From: UBA10183 sp041653835
GTDB taxonomy: Bacteria; Omnitrophota; Gorgyraeia; Gorgyraeales; Gorgyraeaceae
Reading direction: 5' to 3'
Length of the DNA stretch: 21,876 bases
Assembly: GCA_041653835.1 (NCBI GenBank)
Contig: JBAZEP010000026.1
Coordinates: 1 to 21,876 of the forward strand
The position numbers were made by a program, and so were the translations under genes. This document shows, in pieces, positions 7,904 through 15,580 of the stretch (positions are counted from its first letter, which is position 1; the number at the start of each line of letters is the position of its first letter). Under the pieces are notes generated by a model. It did no database searches. It had not been told where the DNA came from and worked only from the letters and a program-made list of their open reading frames with translations.

Positions 7904-8734
7904 TTATCCGCAAACTTCCAGCGAAAAGTCTATTGAAGGGGCTGAATGAGTAAGTTTTCCTACGGAAATCCTGTCAACTCCGGATTTGGCGATCTTTTTC
8001 ACGTTATCCAGGCTGATCCCGCCCGATGCTTCCAGTATCACTCCGGGCCGCTTTAACTTTACCGCCTTTTTCATGTCTTCTATCTTCATATTATCCAGCA
8101 TTATGATATTCGCCCCCGCTTCCAGCGCCTTTTTGAACTCCGCGATATTTTCTACCTCGGCCTCGATGTTCTTATAACCTTTGTTTGTAAATATCCCTAT
8201 GGCCTCTTCTATGGATTTTATCTTAAGGTGATTATCTTTTATCATTACCCCGTCCCATAATCCCAGCCTGTAGCTGGACCCTCCGCCCATATTGACGGCG
8301 TATTTTTCGAGTTCCCTCATCCCGGGGATGGTTTTTCTGGTATTATATATCTCCGCGCGCGTGCCTTTTACCTCTTTGACATACGCGGCTGTAAGCGTGG
8401 CTATGCCGGAAAGGTGCCCTAAAAAATTCAAAATAGTCCTTTCGGCGGACAGGATGGCTTTAGCGGAACCTCTCAGGGACGCCGCTCTTTTATTTTTCCT
8501 GACGCGCTCCCCGTCTTTAGCCAGCGCTGTAAATACTATTTTTTCATCAACGGCGTCCAATGTCCATTTAGCGATATCCATGCCGGCGACAACAGCGTCT
8601 TCTTTAGCGAAGATGTGCGCCGTAATATTCACGTCTTTCTCGAAAAGCAGAGAACCTGTGATATCGCCCGGCCCTATATCCTCTTTCAGGGCGCTTATAA
8701 TTATGGGAAAAACCTTTTCTTTCGACAATTTCAT
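7904..8734 (-). CDS. nadC: Nicotinate-nucleotide pyrophosphorylase (carboxylating; quinolinate phosphoribosyltransferase)
   Basis: NadC converts quinolinate and PRPP to nicotinate mononucleotide in de novo NAD synthesis. The 276-residue product has the full set of family signatures: EDIGPGDIT (18-26), SAERTILNFLGHLSGIAT (96-113), NTRKTIPGMRELEKYAV (131-147), GGGSSYRLGLWDGVMIKDNH, MLDNM, LEASGGI and the C-terminal ISVGKLTHSAPSIDFSLEV. Length is normal. The start is one base past the valS stop, with AAGGAT about seven bases before the ATG, so the two are co-transcribed. nadA and nadB are not in the window. Confidence 0.97.
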   Translation of the reverse strand: MKLSKEKVFPIIISALKEDIGPGDITGSLLFEKDVNITAHIFAKEDAVVAGMDIAKWTLDAVDEKIVFTALAKDGERVRKNKRAASLRGSAKAILSAERTILNFLGHLSGIATLTAAYVKEVKGTRAEIYNTRKTIPGMRELEKYAVNMGGGSSYRLGLWDGVMIKDNHLKIKSIEEAIGIFTNKGYKNIEAEVENIAEFKKALEAGANIIMLDNMKIEDMKKAVKLKRPGVILEASGGISLDNVKKIAKSGVDRISVGKLTHSAPSIDFSLEVCG

Positions 8735-8735
8735 C

Positions 8736-11393
8736 TTACAATCCTTTTATCGTATCTTCCAGCCTGTCTATCTGTTCCTTGATCTTCGAGGCGCGTTCCT
8801 GTTCAGATTTGACCACATGCTCAGGGGCATGGTCCATGAAGTTTTTGTCGTTCAATTTTTTTTCTATGAAGGCGGTTTGCTGTTTCAGCGCGTCCTGTTT
8901 TTTCGCCAGCCGAGCTTTTTCCGCTGCTATATCTATGATCCCCTCCAGCGGGATAAACAAACTGAAATTCTCCGTAACAGCGCTGAGCGAACTCTTTGGC
9001 TTAGCCGCTTTTTTATCGATAGTCAATCCGTCGAGCTGCGCCAGGTTTTTGATATACCCCGCGCCTGCGGCCGCGGCGCGCTCCGCGCTTTTTTTCAAAG
9101 GCACGACAATCGCCGTTATCTTTTTTGAATACGGTATATTCATGTCCGAACGGATATTCCTGATGTTCACGATAATATCCTTGATGATTTCCATGTCGAG
9201 TTCTATCTTCTTATCCACGAGTTTCTTATCGGGCTCGGGCCACGAAGCTGTCATTATGCTTTCTCTCTCTTTTATATTCTGCCATACGGCTTCTGTAACA
9301 AACGGCATAAAAGGATGCAATAATTTCAGGGAGTCTTCAAGCGCGTGTATCAAAACCTCCTTCGCGCACCCGCTCTTTGACATTTCCACGTACCAATCGC
9401 AGTAATCATGCCATATAAAATCGTAAAGGATAGATTCGGCTTCGTTAAATTTGTAATTCTTTAGCGCCTTTGTCACAGCCTCTATGGTACGGTTAAGCCT
9501 GCTCAATATCCATTTGTCGGCTATAGATAGTTCTCGACTCGGCCGAATATACTTCGAGCTTGTCGAGAAGATATTCGGCCTCACTCGAACAATATTGTCA
9601 TTTTGATCAATATTCATCAGCACAAATCTCGACGCGTTCCATATCTTGTTCGCGAAATTCCTGCCTATCTCGAATTTATCCTTTGATAGAAACACGTCCT
9701 GGCCCGCGGATGTTATGGATATGATGCTGAACCTGAGCGCGTCCGAGCCAAAGGCGTCTATTATCTCAAGCGGGTCTATTATATTGCCCAGGGATTTCGA
9801 CATCTTTTTGCCCGAGGCGTCCCTGACAGTTCCGTGGATATAAACATCGCTGAAAGGGATCTTCTTTATGAATTCCTCTCCCGACATGATCATCCTCGCT
9901 ACCCAGAAAAACAATATCTCGGGCGCGGTGACCAGCGCGGAGGTCGGATAAAAATATTCCAGGTCTTTTGTTTTTCCAGGCCAGCCAAGTGTCGAGAACG
10001 GCCACAGCCAGGACGAGAACCATGTATCCAGGACATCCTCGTCCTGTTTCAATTCCAACCCTCCGCATTTAACGCATTTTTCAGGTTTTATTTTCGAGAC
10101 CGTTACCCCGTCGCACGCCGCGCAATAATACACCGGCAGCCTGTGCCCCCACCATATCTGCCTCGAGACGCACCAGTCTCTTATATTTTCCATCCAGTTG
10201 AGATATACCTTTGTCCATCTCTTTGGATAAAATTTTATTTCCCCGCTTTTTACCGCTTCTATGGCGGCTTCCGCCAGCGGCTTCATCTTCACGAACCATT
10301 GCAAAGACAGGTAAGGCTCCACCACGGTATGGCACCTGTAACAATGGCCCACCGCGTGTTCATGCTTATCTATCTTTACCAGCAGTTTCTTTTCCTCAAG
10401 CTCCGCTAAAACAGCCTTTCTTGCCTCGAATCTGTCCATGCCATTGAACCTGCCGGCGTTCTCATTCATCTTTCCGTCAGGCCCCATGACTTTTACAGGC
10501 TCGAGAGAATGGCGTTTCGACATCTCGAAATCATTCGGGTCATGCGCCGGCGTAACCTTTACCGCGCCTGTCCCGAATTTTTTGTCCACAAAATCATCCG
10601 CGATGATATCTATCTCCCTCTCCATGATAGGCAGTATCAATTTCATGCCTATTAATTTTTTGTATCTCTTGTCTTTGGGGTTTACCGCTACTGCCATGTC
10701 GCCAAGCATTGTCTCGGGCCTCGTGGTAGCCACCACCACGCCCTGCCCCGCGTTCCCTACGCCCTGCTCTTCCTTGAACGGATACAGGATATAATAAAGT
10801 TTTCCTTCCACGTCCTGGTGGGGCGCTTCCTCGTCTGATAACGCGGTCTGGCATCTCGGGCACCAGTTGATGATATAATTTCCCCTGTAAATCAAGCCTT
10901 TATTATAAAGCCGGACAAACGCCTCCAGTACAGCCTCTGAAAGGCCTTTATCCATGGTAAACCGCGTCCTTTCCCAGTCACAAGATGCGCCAAGCCTTTT
11001 AAGTTGGGATATTATGGTACTGCCGTATTTTTCCCGCCATTTCCATACCTCTTCTATGAACTTTTCCCTGCCAAGCCCCTGCCTGGTCAGGCCTTTTTCG
11101 CGCAGGCTCCTCTCCACGACGTTCTGGGTGGCTATGCCGGCGTGGTCGGTACCAGGTACCCACAGGCTCGCGAACCCCTGCATCCTTTTCCATCTTATAA
11201 GTATGTCCTGCAGGGTATTGTTGAGCGCATGCCCCATATGCAGTATTCCCGTGACATTCGGGGGCGGAATCACTATGGTAAACGGTTTTTTGTCCGCGTC
11301 AGGTTCAGCGCGGAAAAATCCGCTCTTTTCCCATTTGGAATATATAGCTTCTTCGTGGTCTTTTGGATTATATCTTGGAGGTATGTCTTTCAT
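8736..11393 (-). CDS. valS: Valyl-tRNA synthetase, with an in-frame repeat-derived insertion
   Basis: Class I synthetase that charges tRNA-Val; 885 residues, a full-length ValRS. Visible are the HIGH-type motif HMGH (52-55) in PNVTGILHMGHAL, the CP1 editing domain with TTRPETMLGD (223-232), DTWFSS, the KMSKS motif (530-534), the anticodon-binding domain starting about 590, and a C-terminal coiled coil (about 815-885). Between MN (593-594) and ADKWIL (625-630) lie 30 residues; the E. coli and B. subtilis enzymes, as I recall them, have about 17. This loop (about 600-622, rich in Arg, Ser and Ile) is encoded by a palindromic repeat element at 9529-9596. The catalytic motifs are intact, so the enzyme should work. 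The start is 9 bases past the cimA stop without a clear ribosome site. Confidence 0.97.
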   Translation of the reverse strand: MKDIPPRYNPKDHEEAIYSKWEKSGFFRAEPDADKKPFTIVIPPPNVTGILHMGHALNNTLQDILIRWKRMQGFASLWVPGTDHAGIATQNVVERSLREKGLTRQGLGREKFIEEVWKWREKYGSTIISQLKRLGASCDWERTRFTMDKGLSEAVLEAFVRLYNKGLIYRGNYIINWCPRCQTALSDEEAPHQDVEGKLYYILYPFKEEQGVGNAGQGVVVATTRPETMLGDMAVAVNPKDKRYKKLIGMKLILPIMEREIDIIADDFVDKKFGTGAVKVTPAHDPNDFEMSKRHSLEPVKVMGPDGKMNENAGRFNGMDRFEARKAVLAELEEKKLLVKIDKHEHAVGHCYRCHTVVEPYLSLQWFVKMKPLAEAAIEAVKSGEIKFYPKRWTKVYLNWMENIRDWCVSRQIWWGHRLPVYYCAACDGVTVSKIKPEKCVKCGGLELKQDEDVLDTWFSSWLWPFSTLGWPGKTKDLEYFYPTSALVTAPEILFFWVARMIMSGEEFIKKIPFSDVYIHGTVRDASGKKMSKSLGNIIDPLEIIDAFGSDALRFSIISITSAGQDVFLSKDKFEIGRNFANKIWNASRFVLMNIDQNDNIVRVRPNIFSTSSKYIRPSRELSIADKWILSRLNRTIEAVTKALKNYKFNEAESILYDFIWHDYCDWYVEMSKSGCAKEVLIHALEDSLKLLHPFMPFVTEAVWQNIKERESIMTASWPEPDKKLVDKKIELDMEIIKDIIVNIRNIRSDMNIPYSKKITAIVVPLKKSAERAAAAGAGYIKNLAQLDGLTIDKKAAKPKSSLSAVTENFSLFIPLEGIIDIAAEKARLAKKQDALKQQTAFIEKKLNDKNFMDHAPEHVVKSEQERASKIKEQIDRLEDTIKGL
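9529..9596. repeat. Palindromic repeat element A, inserted in frame within valS
   Basis: Read on the plus strand, the element starts with AGTTCTCGACT (9529-9539) and ends with CTCGAACAATATT (9584-9596). Both blocks recur in the element at 12991. Inside is a perfect 10-base inverted repeat (9541-9550 with 9571-9580) enclosing CTTCGAGC and TCGAGAAG, two further blocks shared with the second element. It is open in the valS frame and adds about 22 codons at the start of the anticodon-binding region. In-frame palindromic insertions of this kind are known from Rickettsia (RPE elements); I infer an analogous but unrelated family. Confidence 0.75.
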
Positions 11394-11402
11394 GGCTGGG
11401 GA

Positions 11403-12974
11403 TTATCCGGCTTTGTCTTTTAACAGCTTGTATTCCACGCTGTCCACAAGGGCCTGCCAGCTTGCTTCTATGATGTTCTCGGAAACGCCGACCGTGCCCC
11501 ACGAACTGTCCCCGTCTTCCGACTGGATAAGGACCCTTACCCTGGCCGCGGTGCCGGCTTTCTCATCCAGCACCCTAACTTTGAAATCCGACAGGCGCAT
11601 CTCGGAAAGCGCGGGATAAAATTTCACAAGGGCTTTGCGAAGGGCGTTATCGAGCGCGTTCACAGGCCCGTCCCCGAGCGCCGCGGTGTGTTCTTCTTTC
11701 TTGTTCACGTTCAGCTTGATGATGGCTTCGGATATAAGGGTGTCGTCTTCTCTTTTTTCCATGCTGACCCTGAAACTTTCGAGAGTGAAACACGGTTTAT
11801 ATTTTTTCAGCGCCTTTTTCATCAAAAGCTCGAAAGACGCATCGGCCGCCTCGAAATGATAGCCCTGGTTTTCCATTGCCTGGATAAGCTTCAATATCCT
11901 TTTTGTCTTCGGGTCATCCTTGGTAAGGTCAAACTCCATCTCTTTCGCTTTAAGTATGATGCTGGTCTTTCCGGCCAGCTCGGAAATGAGGATCCTCCTG
12001 TGATTGCCTACTTTTTCCGGCGCTATATGTTCATAGGTCGCGGGATTTTTCATGACAGCGTTTATATGTATACCGCCTTTATGGGCAAACGCGCTCCTGC
12101 CCGTAAAAGGCTGGTTATCCTGCGGTTTCATATTCGATATCTCGCTTACATACCTGGAAAGTTCTGTTAATTCTCTAAGCTTGGCTTCAGAGACGCACTT
12201 ATAGCCCATCTTTAACTGGAGGTTCGGGATGATACCGCACAGGTCGGCATTGCCGCATCTTTCGCCGTAGCCGTTTATGGTGCCCTGCACGACTGAAGCG
12301 CCGTTCCCGACCGCCGCCAGGCTGTTCGCTACAGCCAGGCCTGAGTCATTGTGCGTATGGATGCCGAGTTTGACATCACAGCATTCGCTGGATATCGCCC
12401 TGACGACCATGCCTAATTCATCTGTGAGCATGCCGCCGTTAGTATCGCAAAGTACCACGATATCGCATCCCGCGCATACCGCGGTATGCAGGGTTTCCAG
12501 GGCGTAATCTTTATTGCCCGCGTATCCGTCGAAAAAATGCTCGGCGTCGTAAAATACGTAAAAATTTTTGGATTTAAGGAACTCTACCGTGTCCTTGATC
12601 ATATTCAGGTTCTCGTTCAAAGATATCTTCAGGACGTCGGTCACGTGCATATCCCATGTCTTTCCGAATATGGCCGCTGTCTTTACTCCGGATTTAACAA
12701 GCGCCTTCAGGTTTTCGTCTTCCGACGGGCTGATCTTCGGCCGCCTGGTACTGCCGAATCCGACAAGCGTCGAGTTCTTGAGTTTAAGCTTGCCTGCCTG
12801 TTTGAAAAACTCCATATCCTTGGGGTTGGAACCAGGCCATCCGCCTTCGATATAATGGAACCCGAACGCGTCAAGTTTTTTCGCGATCTTTACCTTGTCC
12901 ATCACGGAAAAAGAAATGCCTTCGCCCTGGGAGCCGTCTCTTAATGTAGTGTCGTAAATTTTGATTTCTTTCAT
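11403..12974 (-). CDS. cimA: (R)-citramalate synthase
   Basis: CimA condenses acetyl-CoA with pyruvate to citramalate, giving isoleucine precursors without threonine deaminase. The 523-residue protein starts with the catalytic barrel motif DTTLRDG (8-14), followed by YIEGGWPGSNPKD (41-53), which is characteristic of CimA rather than LeuA, and metal-binding HTHND (206-210) with GTINGYGERCGNADL. The C-terminal 130 residues form the LeuA-type allosteric dimerisation domain, so end-product inhibition is likely. A ribosome site AAGAGGA lies six bases before the ATG. The gene follows lysC after 109 bases holding a repeat element and leads into valS, fitting a branched-chain and aspartate-family amino acid group. 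Isopropylmalate synthase is less likely given the GGWPGSNPKD segment. Confidence 0.93.
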   Translation of the reverse strand: MKEIKIYDTTLRDGSQGEGISFSVMDKVKIAKKLDAFGFHYIEGGWPGSNPKDMEFFKQAGKLKLKNSTLVGFGSTRRPKISPSEDENLKALVKSGVKTAAIFGKTWDMHVTDVLKISLNENLNMIKDTVEFLKSKNFYVFYDAEHFFDGYAGNKDYALETLHTAVCAGCDIVVLCDTNGGMLTDELGMVVRAISSECCDVKLGIHTHNDSGLAVANSLAAVGNGASVVQGTINGYGERCGNADLCGIIPNLQLKMGYKCVSEAKLRELTELSRYVSEISNMKPQDNQPFTGRSAFAHKGGIHINAVMKNPATYEHIAPEKVGNHRRILISELAGKTSIILKAKEMEFDLTKDDPKTKRILKLIQAMENQGYHFEAADASFELLMKKALKKYKPCFTLESFRVSMEKREDDTLISEAIIKLNVNKKEEHTAALGDGPVNALDNALRKALVKFYPALSEMRLSDFKVRVLDEKAGTAARVRVLIQSEDGDSSWGTVGVSENIIEASWQALVDSVEYKLLKDKAG

Positions 12975-12980
12975 CTTATT

Positions 12981-12987
12981 TCCTCTT
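12981..12987 (-). promoter_or_regulatory. Ribosome binding site of cimA
   Basis: AAGAGGA on the minus strand, six bases before the cimA ATG, lying between the repeat element and the gene. It supports independent initiation downstream of the repeat hairpins. Confidence 0.65.
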
Positions 12988-12990
12988 AAT

Positions 12991-13077
12991 AGTTCTCGAC
13001 TGGGCTTATAAATAAAACATTAAGTCCGCTCGAACAATATTCTTCGAGCGAACGCGCGAAGCGAGTGAGTCGAGAAG
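12991..13077. repeat. Palindromic repeat element B between lysC and cimA
   Basis: The element begins AGTTCTCGACT (12991-13001) and contains CTCGAACAATATT (13029-13041), as in the element inside valS. It can fold three ways: an outer 9-base stem (12993-13001 with 13068-13076), a 7-base stem with one G-T pair (13002-13008 with 13021-13027), and a 7-base stem (13028-13034 with 13043-13049). It also shares CTTCGAGC and TCGAGAAG with the valS copy, in a different order. It fills most of the 109-base lysC-cimA interval. No U-run follows on the transcribed strand, so it does not look like a terminator. Confidence 0.75.
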
Positions 13078-13083
13078 TAAAAT

Positions 13084-14307
13084 CTATTTTTTCTCCAATC
13101 CAAATGCCTTGTGGAGCACCCTTACCGCGTCATCCGCGAATTTCTTATTTATAACGCACGATATCTTTATTTCGGAAGTGGATATCATGTCTATGTTTAT
13201 CTTTTTCGAAGCCAGCGCGCCGAACATCGCTGCGGCCACGCCCGAATGGGTCTTCATGCCCACGCCCACTATAGAAACCTTGGCGATCTCGTTATTATAG
13301 ACCGCACATTTCGCCTTGACAGACCTTACTATCGTAGCCATGACATCCTTTGTCCTGCTAAGCTCGGACACAGGAACGGTAAATGACAGGTCTGTATAGC
13401 CGCGTCTGCTTATATTCTGGATTATCATATCGACATTTATATCGTGTCCCGCTATATCCTTGAATATCTTCGCCGCAATGCCGGGCCTGTCCGGGACATC
13501 GCAGATAGTTACCTTTGCCTCACCTTTATTCGCGGTTACGCCGCTGACCAGTACCTCTTCCATTGACTTAACCTCCTTTGAAATGATCGTTCCTTCCTTA
13601 TCCGTAAAACTCGACCTTATATGCAGGGGCACTGAATATTTTTTCGCGACCTCCATGGACCTGGCCTGCATTACCTGCGCGCCGAGTGACGCCAGTTCAA
13701 GCATTTCCTCATAGCTTATCACTGAAAGCTTCCTCGCGTCTTTGACCACTCTTGGGTCCGCCGTATAAACGCCTTCAACATCCGTATATATCTCGCACAT
13801 GTCCGCGTCAAGTGTCTTCGCGATAGCGACTGCCGTAAGATCCGAGCCGCCTCTTCCGAGCGTCGTGATCTCCTGGTCTGTATTCATGCCCTGGAAACCC
13901 GCGACTATGACAACCGTGCCTTTTTTGACCCGTTCCTTTATCCTGTCCGCGCTTATCTCCAGGATCTTGGCCTTTGTGTGGGACCTGTCCGTTATAATAC
14001 CTACCTGCGGGCCTGTAAAAGATATCGCGTCAACGCCTATTTTATGGAGCGCCATTGCCAGGAGCGCCACAGACACCTGTTCGCCCGTGGAGATAAGCAT
14101 ATCTATCTCCCTGTCACTCGGCTTATCCGTAATCTCAGCCGCGAGCTCCAATAACTCATCCGTGGTATCGCCCAGGGCAGACACCACTACCACTACATTA
14201 TGCCCCTGTTTCTTATACCGCGCGATGCGGTTGGCGACGTTTTTAATCCTGTCCGTATTCGCTACGGAACTCCCGCCGTATTTTTGCACAATCAAAGAAT
14301 TTGCCAT
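13084..14307 (-). CDS. lysC: Aspartokinase (single-function, two C-terminal ACT domains)
   Basis: Aspartokinase makes aspartyl phosphate, the entry step to lysine, threonine, methionine and diaminopimelate. From the chosen ATG the product has 407 residues. The kinase domain starts IVQKYGGSSVAN and has VVVVVSALGDTTD, FQGMNTDQEITTLGRGGSDLTAVA (the substrate site, given here only as a landmark) and ASLGAQVMQARSMEVA. Two ACT regulatory domains follow (about 265-330 and 340-400), with ISRRGYTDLSFTV and VGVGMKTHSGVAAAMF, so feedback inhibition by lysine or threonine is expected. The frame extends upstream to a GTG at 14325, but the ATG at 14307 gives the standard N-terminus. It follows the phosphoglycerate-mutase-like gene after 44 bases and precedes cimA, suggesting an aspartate-family operon. 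Confidence 0.96.
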   Translation of the reverse strand: MANSLIVQKYGGSSVANTDRIKNVANRIARYKKQGHNVVVVVSALGDTTDELLELAAEITDKPSDREIDMLISTGEQVSVALLAMALHKIGVDAISFTGPQVGIITDRSHTKAKILEISADRIKERVKKGTVVIVAGFQGMNTDQEITTLGRGGSDLTAVAIAKTLDADMCEIYTDVEGVYTADPRVVKDARKLSVISYEEMLELASLGAQVMQARSMEVAKKYSVPLHIRSSFTDKEGTIISKEVKSMEEVLVSGVTANKGEAKVTICDVPDRPGIAAKIFKDIAGHDINVDMIIQNISRRGYTDLSFTVPVSELSRTKDVMATIVRSVKAKCAVYNNEIAKVSIVGVGMKTHSGVAAAMFGALASKKINIDMISTSEIKISCVINKKFADDAVRVLHKAFGLEKK

Positions 14308-14351
14308 ATTTGTAAATATTACCACAAACGCCCAAAATAATCCATTAAAAT

Positions 14352-15563
14352 TTACCGGATGAAGAACTCCATGAGCTCGTGGCCCTTATCGATGCGGAAT
14401 TTGGAAAGGCGCGCTTCTTTTTCGTTGAAGTGTTTGATAGCATCCTGCTCTATATCCGTGCCATACATGGCAAAACACACATAGTCCCTGGAGTGCGTCT
14501 TTAATGCCACGGGCGTGGCGTGGTCGGATAGGACGAGCATCCTGAACTCTTCTTTCGCAGACTTAAAATGGTTCAATATGGTCCCCACCACGAATTTATC
14601 GAATTTTTCTATGCTGTAGATCTTTTCCCTGAGATCGCCGTTATGGCCCGCTTCATCAGGCGCTTCCACGTGCACGAACACAAAATCCCTGTCTTTCAGC
14701 GATTCAAGCGCGTGTTCCGCCTTGCCGAGATAGTTAGTGTCATAATAACCAGTGGCGCCCGGTACATTTATAACCCTGAGCCCTATGATCCTGCCTATGC
14801 CCTTTATAAGATCCACCGCGGAGATGATTGAACCTTCCACATGGTAAAGCTTAGAGAACTTGGGCATAAAAGGTTTTATGCCCTGGCCCCAGAGCCATAT
14901 CATATTAGCGGGGTTCTCTTTTAAATCAAGCCTGACCCTGTTCACATCGTGTTCGGAAAGTATCTTTTTCGATTCATGCATAAGCCTGTTCAGGGTTTCA
15001 GCGCGGACGGTCCCTGAAGGCAGGAATTTGTCTATTGCTTTACCGGCTATATCATGAGGAGGCACGCATTTAGCGTTTACAAAGGCGTCCTGCTCTTCCT
15101 TATCCTTGCACTTAAATACCACCAGATGCCTGTAGCTTATGCCAGGGTAAAATCTTATATTTTCCGAACCCAGCTTGGCGCCCAATGCCTCTATAAGCGA
15201 GCGCGCTTCCTCATTCGATATATGCCCTGCGCTGTAATCCGCCATTTTCCCATCCGACGACACAGTCACAAGGTTACACCTGAAAGCCACTTCGTCGTCC
15301 TGGAGGTCTATGCCCATATTAGCCGCTTCAAGAGGGCCTCTCCCCGTATAATATTTCTTCGGGTTATACCCGAGTATGGAAAGATTCGCCACGTCGCTTG
15401 CGGGCGCCATCCTGAACGGTATCATATTGGTAAGGCCCACCTTGCCGTTCGCGGCTATAAAATTCATATTGGGTATCTTGGCTGATTCAAGTACGGTCTT
15501 TCCCCCGAGATCCTCAATGGGCCTGTCGCCCATCCCATCCCCGACCAATACAATATATTTCAT
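14352..15563 (-). CDS. apgM: Archaeal-type (ApgM family) phosphoglycerate mutase homologue, possible homoserine kinase
   Basis: The 403-residue protein belongs to the alkaline-phosphatase-superfamily ApgM group (COG3635). It shows the metal site VGDGMGDRP (7-14), the likely nucleophile serine 56 in APASDVANLSILGY, YTGRGPLEAANMGI, the insert with HVEAPDEAGHNGD, and SDHATPVALKTHSRD near the C-terminus. The family contains cofactor-independent 2,3-phosphoglycerate mutases. Some bacterial members encoded beside threonine genes have been proposed or shown to act as homoserine kinase instead. Placement directly before lysC supports that second role here, although no hom or thrC gene is in view. CGAGGAT lies five bases before the ATG as a ribosome site. 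Family assignment is firm; the substrate is open. Confidence 0.85.
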   Translation of the reverse strand: MKYIVLVGDGMGDRPIEDLGGKTVLESAKIPNMNFIAANGKVGLTNMIPFRMAPASDVANLSILGYNPKKYYTGRGPLEAANMGIDLQDDEVAFRCNLVTVSSDGKMADYSAGHISNEEARSLIEALGAKLGSENIRFYPGISYRHLVVFKCKDKEEQDAFVNAKCVPPHDIAGKAIDKFLPSGTVRAETLNRLMHESKKILSEHDVNRVRLDLKENPANMIWLWGQGIKPFMPKFSKLYHVEGSIISAVDLIKGIGRIIGLRVINVPGATGYYDTNYLGKAEHALESLKDRDFVFVHVEAPDEAGHNGDLREKIYSIEKFDKFVVGTILNHFKSAKEEFRMLVLSDHATPVALKTHSRDYVCFAMYGTDIEQDAIKHFNEKEARLSKFRIDKGHELMEFFIR

Positions 15564-15580
15564 AGCTTATCCTCGCTTTT

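Noticed and set aside
8292..9128. Plus-strand open frame of 278 codons across nadC and valS
   Set aside because: It runs antisense through two well-conserved genes and their junction and shows no domain or ribosome site.
13008..13037. Possible promoter for cimA (TTGTTC, 17 bases, TATTTA on the minus strand)
   Set aside because: The match is weak and overlaps the repeat stems; chance occurrence in AT-rich sequence is likely and no transcript data exist.
12991..13077. Intrinsic terminator after lysC
   Set aside because: Hairpins are present, but no U-run follows on the transcribed strand, and the sequence is shared with an element inside a coding region.
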